Part shown: piece by piece, positions 56,055 to 64,000 of the stretch | How the letters are laid out: each line of letters begins with the position of its first letter | Position numbering within the stretch: the stretch's first letter is position 1 | Assembly: GCA_024220505.1 (NCBI GenBank) | Contig: JAKZZE010000021.1 | Location: forward strand, 930,001 to 994,000 | Direction: 5' to 3' | From: Rhizopus arrhizus | Taxonomy: Eukaryota > Mucoromycota > Mucoromycetes > Mucorales > Rhizopodaceae | Length of the DNA: 64,000 nucleotides | The notes under the pieces: generated by a model | What the model saw: the letters and a program-made list of their open reading frames with translations, nothing else | Told to the model about the DNA's origin: nothing | Databases searched by the model: none | Position numbers and translations under genes: made by a program

Positions 56055-56905
56055 ATGTAGTTGACATTGGTAAATATAAGTCTTAATACAAGATTATAGC
56101 TAAATAAAATATAAGTTTATTTAAATAAGGTCATACAATCAATTCCAATTAAATATATTCTTTTAGAATATGTTTTGTATTTATGAGAGTCTTTGATAAG
56201 AAGAAGTATTAACTAAAGTAACAAAATCCAATCAAATGTCAAATATCTCTCTAATCTTTCACATAATTGAAATAGCGTTATTCAAATCGGTGAAAAAATC
56301 CCAGAGTAAAAGATAAATATATGACAGGCATACAAACGAACAGACGAAAGCTTTTCACAACCATAATTATAAATGACATTTGCTAAAGTACCTTACAGTT
56401 AAAGAAACGCTTACAATAGAGGATATTAAGCTACTGAGAAACATTCCAATTCATATTATTTTTTTTACAAAATAAAAAAAGAAAACAAATACTAAAAAGA
56501 TATTGTTTAATATAATTAATACCATTTTCATAAATACAGTAAATTGGTTAAGAAACAACTGATGTAAAAATAATAATTATTTAAATATTAAGAGTAACTT
56601 AAAAATTATGATAAATTCTAAAATTAATAAATGTGTGTTGTATTAGTATTAATATTGAAAAATTTACAAAGTCATATAACTTGCATAATAATATGATTTT
56701 ATATTAATACTAACTTTTATCATTTCTTTTAGATTTTATCTTTTTTATAATTGAAATATTCCTCACTCCATAAGATATAAATATCTGCCTTCAGTTAGTG
56801 TAATTTTTACTTTTAACTTAAGCCGAAGAATGATTAGATTCAAAGGTGTTCAAGTTGTTTCTCAATCTTTGTTTCCAGCTTTTCTTTTATTATTTTAACA
56901 ATTAC
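56055..56905 (+). repeat. LTR-like repeat, family F (copy 2), split by a MITE
   Basis: Matches 44855-45400 on both sides of a 329-bp insertion at 56436-56764. TATA-like AAGATATAAATATCTGCC near 56773. Confidence 0.65.
56436..56764. mobile_element. MITE of 329 bp
   Basis: Absent from the matching LTR-like repeat at about 45255. The ends are inverted: GAGAAACATTCCAATT at the left and the complement of GAGGAATATTTCAATT at the right. Flanked by ACT on both sides (56433-56435, 56765-56767), a 3-bp duplication. AT-rich, no coding. Confidence 0.7.
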
Positions 56906-58072
56906 ACAATAATTACAATTAGTTACTTTTTACAACTAATGTTGGAGCCATAGCCAAAAAATAAACACCTTTTAAAAATCGAAGAAACAACATGATTCTT
57001 ACATGATAATAATGATGCATTTAGCCAGAAGTATTAGTATTTATCTCATATTTTTCAAAAGATATTTGAGAATAAGCTTTTATGTGGCATGCATATCCGG
57101 ACAATGGATGATACCTCTTTATAAGAAGTCCTAGTTATAGCATGTACGCTATGAATCCTAATTAGGTCAGAAAACTTTTGGCAGTCATAATGATGTTCTC
57201 TATAACAGCCATTAATTAGCGCAATTAGAGTCCAAAGAACGTACAAAGTGGTTTGGGAGCATTAATCCTTCACAAATGTAAACAAGGCCAAGCTGAGGAA
57301 ACCAGATGCTTACAGTGCCGGAGTGCCCAAAACTCAATTTTTTAGATTCTGTTAAAAATTTTACCACACGCAAAACATAGCAAAATAAGTAGCTTCCCAA
57401 AGTCTCGGAGTGTGAAGTCAAATATTCGCTCCGCAATGTTAAGAAAAGTGCGAATATGCTACAAATTTAGGAGCCCTATAAACCTATCATAACTCGAAAG
57501 TTTTTTATAAAATTTTGCAGACCAAACGATATAGCCGTCACAAATAGATGTGCAAAATTTCCGCTACAAACCCCGACATTTTTATTTTTTTGCGTTAGTT
57601 TTTGGCATATTTCTCTACAGCAAATCGGGACAAGTTAAAACAATAAGCACATTTATTTTTGGAACATAATGTTACACAATTATCCAAACTTTCATAAAAA
57701 TCCATAAAGGTCTCATGGATATCAAGAGCGCCAAAATTTCATCAATACCGCCTATTTTCAAATGCAAATATTGATATCAAAAAGTCGGGATTTGAATACA
57801 AAAATAGTACCAATCGATGCGCAATGACCGAAAGTATATGTTTCTATTTTTGGATTGTGATTATAGCTCCGATTTAACCACAGACCCAAGGATTTATCCA
57901 TCGTGGCCTGAACTCCCAGTTGTCCTTGGTTATTTACAACGGCTTGAATGTATGATGATGATGAATGATTGTCTGATTGTTGGTAGCGTTGTCCAAGCAA
58001 GCTAATTCTCTTAAATGATTGTATTGTTGTACTAATTGTATTCATAATAAATGTTTCATAGGTATCCATATA

Positions 58073-59731
58073 CAGTAGGTGGAAAAATGGTCCGGATGTT
58101 TTTAAATTATTCACAAATATCGCTTTAGCTTTACCAAATCTCAGTCAAATTGAATGAAACAAACATTATTTTGAAGAGAAAACATTACTTTATCTTTAGT
58201 AAGAATATGATATGTCGCACAAAAGTTCAAAGGGAGCTACAAATGATCAAATATTTCAGCAACATCCGGACCATTTTTCAGGGTGCTCCATAATATCTGC
58301 TAGTAGTCCGTATATCCCCCTTTTGCTTGAATAACAACTTTGATTCTATCCGGCATACTGTCTATATACTTTCTACAATTATCCTTTGTAAATATCGCCC
58401 ATTGTTCTTCGATTCGATCCCATAGTTCATGTACGCCTTTAGCTCTGGTTTCATACGCACTTAACCTTAGCCTCAGGTGATGCCAAATGTGTTCAATATG
58501 GTTTAGATCAGGGCTCTGAGTTGGCCAACTGTAAATAGACTTGCTGTCGAAGTTGTTTTCTTCAAACCAAGCTTTTGCGACCTTCGACGTAAGTTTCGGA
58601 TCGTTATCCTGCTGGAAGTAGATGTTTTTAGGGTCATAATTGTAGCAATTTAGGGTGTCCATTAGCGTTGTGTCCAATATATGTACATAATCCTCTTTCT
58701 CCATTGTTCCATCATAGATACGACAAGCATACCCAGGATCATTGTATATAATACAGCCCTACATCATAGCGCTGCCTCCACCTCCTTTTACTGTTAAGTC
58801 AAGATGGTGGAATCGAAGCTTATCATCTACTCTCTTCCAGTAGTATTTCACACCGTCTGATCCCCAAACGTTTACCTTAGTCTCGTCAGAGAATACCATA
58901 CGACGCCAATCATCTTTTGTCCAATCCTTGTGGGCGTTGGCCCATGCAAGTCGCTTTTTCATATGAATAGCCTTTAAAAACGGCTTGCGCTTCTTAATAC
59001 AGGCCTGGAATCCCATCGATTTTAAAAGTTTTAAGCAAGCAGAGTAGCCAATTGCGCATCCAACGTCACATAAATATCGTTGTACATCCTTCCCCGTCTT
59101 TAATTTACCTGTTATGACTGACCGTCTGATGTAGGACTTGGTTGTAGCAGTAATTTCGGACTTGCGGCCTGATTTAAGGGGCCCCATATTAAGAAACCGC
59201 CTTCGCTTATAGTCGCTGATGGTGCTTTTCTTGACCCCAGGCACTCGTTTTATGATGGATGAGCAAGAATGACCAGATTTGAGTAAAGGCTTGATATTAT
59301 CTTGTACATCCAAAGGCAAAGAGCGAACCATATTTGTATAAAACAGCAATAATAACGAAAGAAGAAGAAGACGTGCTAAATCAGCAAAAAAAAGTAGATA
59401 TTTATATTTTTTTTTGATTATTAATACGAAACCAATGTATTATTAATCATCTGAGACAAAAGTGACGGCTTCTGAGTCAACAGCATTGAATAATCTGGGT
59501 AATTAAAATTCTATAGGGCACCCTGAAAAATGGTCCGGATGTTGCTGAAATATTTGATCTTTTGTAGCTCCCTTTGAACTTTTGTGCGACATATCATATT
59601 CTTACTAAAAATAAAGTAATGTTTTCTCTTCAAGATAATGTTTGTTTCGTTCAATTTGACTGAGATTTGGTAAAGCTAAAGCGATATTTGTGAATAATTT
59701 AAAAACATCCGGACCATTTTTCCACCTACTG
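58073..59731 (-). mobile_element. Tc1-like element with ~215-bp inverted repeats, inserted in Tnp2 exon 4
   Basis: 1659 bp. CAGTAGGTGGAAAAATGG ends, TA on both sides. Long, near-perfect inverted repeats, each with a reversed end motif inside (ACATCCGGACCATTTTTC). Confidence 0.95.
58300..59331 (-). pseudogene. Tc1-like transposase (DD37E) with a single UAG at a conserved Trp codon
   Basis: 344 codons including the stop, from ATG 59331 (MVRSLPLDVQDNIKPLL); an upstream in-frame ATG at 59349 is less likely because relatives start at MVR or MPK. D in SDETKVNVWGSDG, D in FQQDNDPK, E in LNHIEHIW with 37 residues between. It ends QAKGGYTDY. The only stop is TAG at 58759-58761 in GGGGSAMM-stop-GC, where relatives have Trp (MMWGC). 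Substitutions at conserved places (VKGGGG for VKHGGG, DPKL for DPKH, NHIEH for NPIEH) suggest it may be inactive anyway. Confidence 0.93.
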
Positions 59732-60036
59732 TAATAATTTTGTAGGGCTTCATAGTGTTGAGGGCATAAGATTTGTTGTTTGTTGTTAATTTTTGAAGGA
59801 AGGGATTTTGGTGGCAGAGGCTCACTACCAGTAATTGTCAGGTTAAATAGACTTGGTCCGTCTATGAACTGAGAGTAATCAAATGGCGTTAGACCACTCT
59901 CGTCATTCGTAACTTCGCCTATTTCCCTTATAAAGTTGAGTAGTAGGAGCATGTCTTCGTTGTTGGTATCAATGAGTGTTGGTAATGAATGTATAAGATC
60001 TTGTGTATGTATTGTTTGTGTAAGCATAGTGACATA

Positions 60037-61692
60037 CAGTGACCCGCAAAACTGTCCCAATGTTTCGTAATTTTCTCTTCTAGGGCTTGTATCACCATAG
60101 TTGTTAAGCTAATGTACACCTTATTGTATATCATTCGATAGCTAAAACCTTGTACTACCAAAAAATGTAAAACTAAAACAAATTAAAACAGCGCCGACGG
60201 AGATAGAGGGGATAGAAAACAAGCGGTGCATTGGGACAGTTTTGCGGCACTTTTGAAAAAAAAACAAAATGGTTTATTTATTTGACATTAATAGTCAGTC
60301 CAGCGTCCTTTATTCTTGATACATTGCATTATACGCTTAGGCATTGTTTCTATGACTTTTTGGCACTCTTCCGGCTTCATTAAGTCATACCAAACTTTAG
60401 TTACTCGTTCGTATAGTTCATTCATGCCTTTTGGTGCTGTTTCATAATCATTCAACCTTCTCTTTAACAATGACCACATATTTTCAATTGGGTTTAAGTC
60501 AGGGGACTGTGCTGGCCACTCTAGGATGTTGTAGGATTGCTGTTCAAGGTATTCTTTGACTAATTTGGACGTATGTTTAGGATCATTGTCGTGTTGGAAA
60601 ATCACCTGATGTCTTTCTAGCCCTAGCCTATTAGTTCCATACTCAATCGTACGCTCCAGTTCATCCTCCAAAATCTCTTTGTACAGTGTTTTATCCATAT
60701 TACCATTGATTTTGCACATCCCACCAACCCCAGCATAGGTAATGGCACTCTACAGCATGATATTGCCTCCACCGTGTTTAACGGTCATCTTGACGTGATG
60801 GGATTTCAGGCTTTTTCCTGATCGAATCCATGCCCAGGTGCGTCCATCCGAATTAAATCTGTTGATTTTTGTCTCGTCCGACCAAACAACGCGTTTCCAG
60901 TCATCTACTGTCCAGTCCTTGTGAGCCATACACCAAGAAAGCCTCTTGCGAATGTTTTTCGCACTATGCAAAGGCTTCTTCGGCTTCTCAATTGCACCAA
61001 GACCGGCCTTACGAAGGGTTCTGCACACGGTATCGACACTTACTTTTCTTTCAGTGTCTTTTTCTAGCTCCTTAGCCACCTTTGTTGCACTGGATATGCG
61101 GTTTTTGGTCACTTGGCGCACACAATAGCGTTCATCAGCCGCAGATAATAACTTGGGTCGACCGCCTTTTGGCTTTCCAAGTCCAAAGCAATGGGTTTTT
61201 CGGAGTCTCCCAACAGTACTCTTACTTAAACCAGTAACCCTTTCCACTTCCCGAACCGACTTACCTTGTTGAAGTAAAGAAATTGCTTGAACAACGGTAT
61301 CTTGAGAGACTTGTTTCATGTTGAGATATAATGAGCGAGTAATAAAGCAGTAGGAGTTTAAAACTTCAGCAGTGAGTAAAGTTCGACTTAGAGGCGTACA
61401 GTACACATTTGTAAGCAGTTTGGTGCATCTATACAACTTGTGGGTCGCTATTTCATCGTTTTTTGTTTTTTTTCAAAAGTGCCGCAAAACTGTCCCAATG
61501 CACCGCTTGCTTTCTATCCCCTCTATCTCCGTCGGCGCTGTTTTAATTTGTTTTAGTTTTACATTTTTTGGTAGTACAAGGTTTTAGCTATCGAATGATA
61601 TACAATAAGGTGTACATTAGCTTAACAACTATGGTGATACAAGCCCTAGAAGAGAAAATTACGAAACATTGGGACAGTTTTGCGGGTCACTG
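60037..61692 (-). mobile_element. Tc1-like element with ~225-bp inverted repeats, inserted in Tnp2 exon 4
   Basis: 1656 bp. CAGTGACCCGCAAAACTG ends, TA on both sides. Near-identical long inverted repeats with a reversed end motif inside (TTGGGACAGTTTTGCGG). A second copy of one end is at 39606-39899. Confidence 0.95.
60288..61319 (-). pseudogene. Tc1-like transposase (DD34E) with a single UAG at a conserved Trp codon
   Basis: 344 codons including the stop, from ATG 61319 (MKQVSQDTVVQAISLLQQ) to 60288 (NKGRWTDY). HTH (VERVTGLSKSTVGRLRKTH), GGRPKLLS linker, D in WSDETKINRFNSDG, D in FQHDNDPKH, E in DLNPIENMW, 34 residues between the last two. All catalytic residues are intact. The only break is TAG at 60750-60752, in GGGNIML-stop-SAI, where the relatives have Trp. 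The same Trp is lost in the element at 58300-59331. Confidence 0.93.
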
Positions 61693-64000
61693 TAAGTAGT
61701 TTCGAAGCCTGTCTTGTAATTGATATTTATTTTTTTGACATCACCATTCAAGCGTTCAAAACCATAGAGCCAAAAGGCATAAGAGGGACCAAAGTCCAAA
61801 AAGCATTCTTTTAAATGCATGTGCATATGCATATTTGGTGTTATAGATGTTTTTCCATACAGTTGAGCACAAGTCTTGCCAAAGGTCTTAAATAATGAAT
61901 GTGCTGCGTGTATTTCTTCAATTGTGATCAAAGGACCAGTCACCAATCTCACTGCTTCTACATATCGCATCCAATTGACGAAATGTTCACCGACTAGTCT
62001 TTGTTTCAACAGAAAAGGCGAAAGCACAACACACCACGTTCTCCATTCATCGGATTTCATATTGCTAAAAGTACTTTCAATCTTGCCTTTTTTTCGTTTT
62101 TTTTTGTTTTTTTTTTTTTTTGTTTTTTTTTTTATACAAAAAATTAGTGTTCAGAATTATCACATAATTAATTCTTTTATATTTGTTGCATACCTTTGGA
62201 GATTCTGCAGTACTGCGAAGGAATAGCAATTGAAGCTGATTCATCAGCCATGGCTTTGAAATCAGCCGTAGAAAGAAGCCCGTGATCTACCCAAACTTCA
62301 ACCATTCGTTTTGGCGTACCTAGAAATAAATTGTGCATAGGATCAACTGTTGTTAACCTTACAACATCAAAGTATTCTAGTCGGTGAAGTTCACTCCATT
62401 TACTTCCTGTGTCCGTCTGCAGGGTTCTTTGTTGTGTAATGTGAGTGGCATTGAGCCAAGCATATGCTTCTTGGCGCTGCTGGGTATTGTTTCGCAGAAT
62501 CCAATGCTCATCGTCAAAGTCTGAAAAATCTGGCTTTGTTGAATTTGTACCAGTACTGATTCGCGAAAACACAGTGGAACACTTGTTGCAGGCTTTGTGC
62601 GCGGATTGACCCATGAATCCAGCTACTTTACGAGCTGCTGGTATATCACAGTTAACGGACATCAAAGCAACACGTACCATCTCACCGTTTCTGTTCTGGT
62701 ACGTTGGCATCATCATACCTCCGTACAAGGTATTCAGCTCTGCAATCATTGGTCGCAAGAAGTTTTGGAGCTGGTCATCCGTGGGCTCGCCAGGACCAGG
62801 AATCATACCAACCAGGATGATGTTGGAAACCTTCATCCTGGAACTCCTTGGAAGGTTGTTGATAGTGAGATATACACCACCGCAAGAGTAATGCATACCA
62901 TCACTAGGTTGAAACCAATCAACGTTCAATGACACCATTAATGATCGTCTTTTATTCACAAATGGCTCCCCAGCTGAGTCGACCATCTCATTCCAGACTC
63001 TACCATCATAAATGTCATACAACACACCTTCCTCCACATATCGACCTCTCCACTGTTCAATTTCTGTTTCAAAGTTCGGACGGACAAAGAACTTCTTCAA
63101 CGTTTCGACAATTGAGTTGTACGGGAACTCAAGGACGGGCTTCAGGCTGCTGCCAACAAAAAGTGAATTACCACATGGGCGCTCTTGTCTGTGGGGGTTG
63201 TTTGCAAACCTGACAAAAGGGCATAGTCGGGTATGCAAACTTCCCGTGTCATAAACACTTCTGCAAAGAGAACAGACAAGGAAACGGGAGACACCACTAC
63301 TGGCAGAGGAATAATTGACCATGGCACGAGCAGTGGAGATCTTTGTAGGAATCTCCATGCCATGGCCAAGGGCACGAACAAAGAAAGAAAGAAAGGCCAA
63401 CAATTCTTCACCGGCTTCAACAGAAAGGTGCTTTGCTTGAAAAAGCACAAGGTAAAGGACCAGGAGATACTCCAGTTGTTGGTCGTTGGTCATTTCTTCT
63501 TCCATGTCGACATCCATGTCAGCATCAAGGTCGAATTCTAAATTTGTTTAATAAAAAAAAAAGGGTGTGTTTATAAATATACCTTCAAACGTGCTTCTTT
63601 CGGTAGAACTGGTGGGTTGCTCGAAGATATTTTCTAATCTTCTTTGTCTCAAAACTATTTTAATTGCACTTTAGTCTTTCTGCATTTCTTTAAAAAAAAT
63701 GTACCTTCTCCAACTTTGTCAATACGCTTATGAGTATTAGCGGTTTTCTTGGCAATCATCTTGAATCCTTCAGGACAGTTGCTGCATTTGGTGCATTGGC
63801 ATTTAACTTTGTTGTTAGTGGCGTTCATTTCAAAAAAAAAATTCAGAATTTAGTAGAGGAATAAGATAGAAAAAATGCATGATCAAAAAAACTAAAGCAA
63901 ATATACTAAATTTGGATGTCGGTTCCTAAACAGTAACAGTTTTACGTATTCTAAAGAAATGTTTTTTTTTTTTTTCCTTGTTTTATTTCAGAGAACATAT

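Larger units (their letters stand above)
54606..57925. mobile_element. MULE-like non-autonomous element of 3.3 kb inserted in Tnp2
   Basis: Flanked by a perfect 9-bp duplication TTGGTTATT (54597-54605, 57926-57934). The ends are imperfect inverted repeats of about 110 bp sharing TTCAGGCCACGATGGATAAA. A 9-bp duplication with long inverted repeats fits Mutator-like elements. No transposase is seen. Inside are a protein-like but unrecognised minus-strand frame (54728-54925), a tRNA-like stretch, an LTR-like repeat and a MITE; the rest, including 57000-57780, shows no gene. Confidence 0.8.
54330..63828 (-). pseudogene. Tnp2-type CMC transposase, four exons, interrupted by three transposons
   Basis: Exons on the minus strand: 63828-63705 (MNATNNKVKCQCTKCSNC, Cys-rich start), 63654-63583, 63537-62194, and 62086 to 54330; introns are GT..AG. 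Exon 3 has the Tnp2 core: NVDWFQPSDG, NLPRSSRMKVSNIILVG, IPGPGEP, CDIPAARKVAGF, SAHKACNKC and DPMHNLFLGTPKR. Exon 4 has KIESTFS, MKSDEWRTW, HLKECFLDFGPSYAFWLYGF and, at the end, FAFVNWYSHATQHFP. Removing the Tc1-like elements (58073-59731, 60037-61692) and the MULE-like element (54606-57925) with one copy of each duplication leaves exon 4 open throughout. So the gene was intact before those insertions. It ends antisense to the last exon of gene X. Confidence 0.85.
45895..64000 (+). mobile_element. CMC-type transposon, copy 2: gene X and Tnp2 both present, heavily nested, right end beyond the window
   Basis: Starts CACTGCAAATAATTGG at 45895 and continues past 64000. Nested insertions: solo LTR 45989-46413, Tc1-like 46621-48245, 48784-50422, 50657-52293, a MULE-like element 54606-57925, Tc1-like 58073-59731 and 60037-61692. 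Subtracting them leaves roughly 6.5 kb within the window. Gene X runs rightward and Tnp2 leftward from 63828, tail to tail. The last ~108 bp match 31797-31910 of copy 1. Confidence 0.85.

Noticed and set aside
57758..58071. Tnp2 C-terminus continuing to 57758 on the minus strand
   Set aside because: From 57925 leftward the sequence is the inverted end of the 3.3-kb MULE-like insertion. The true C-terminus resumes in frame at 54605.
1..64000. A conventional operon, phage or bacterial defence system
   Set aside because: Introns, LTRs, poly(A)-tailed LINE and chromodomain elements show nuclear eukaryotic DNA; no prokaryotic gene organisation is present.

Overview
The window is AT-rich eukaryotic DNA and reads as a transposon-dense region of a filamentous fungus. 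A Mucoromycota (Mucorales-like) genome is my best guess. The grounds are the short GT..AG introns (about 50-130 bp) and the particular mix of elements: chromodomain Ty3/gypsy retrotransposons, several Tc1-like families, a Tnp2-type CMC transposon and an ISXO2/Merlin-type transposase. The organism is an inference. I see no clear single-copy housekeeping gene. The only gene not obviously part of a transposon is a possible PD-(D/E)XK-like gene at 13518-14591.

Layout, left to right. 1-960: broken transposase-like gene split by a solo LTR. 1300-8864: old Tc1-like element split by an intact gypsy element (1973-7902). 8961-11058: Tc1-like element split by a solo LTR. 11305-13365: 2 kb minisatellite, then the nuclease-like gene. 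14800-18850: AT-rich spacer. 18852-21890: Tc1-like element hit by a LINE, itself hit by a solo LTR. 22023-33049: first copy of a large two-gene CMC transposon, holding a second intact gypsy element (23366-29421) and a solo LTR. 33913-35238: spliced Merlin/ISXO2 transposase. 35273-40315: solo LTR, LINE ORF1 piece, broken Tc1-like pieces, a gypsy gag and further LTR pieces. 41240-44470: second copy of the old Tc1-like element with an intact Tc1 element inside. 44471-45894: LTR-like and GC-rich SINE-like sequence. 45895 to beyond 64000: second CMC copy, carrying a solo LTR, five Tc1-like insertions and a 3.3 kb MULE-like insertion.

The main discovery is the CMC element. Removing the nested insertions at their target duplications leaves one element with 20-bp CACTG termini, subterminal repeats and two convergent spliced genes. 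One is an unrecognised protein ('gene X', about 367 aa, plus strand). The other is a Tnp2 transposase (minus strand) whose 3' end overlaps the last exon of gene X. Copy 1 has lost most of Tnp2 but kept gene X, so it looks like a non-autonomous derivative.

Many insertions can be checked within the window, because the same repeat is present elsewhere without the insertion. This gives target-site duplications and a relative order of events. Another pattern is that four Tc1-like transposases carry stops that are all CpA-to-TpA changes, and three of them have one single UAG replacing a conserved Trp codon.
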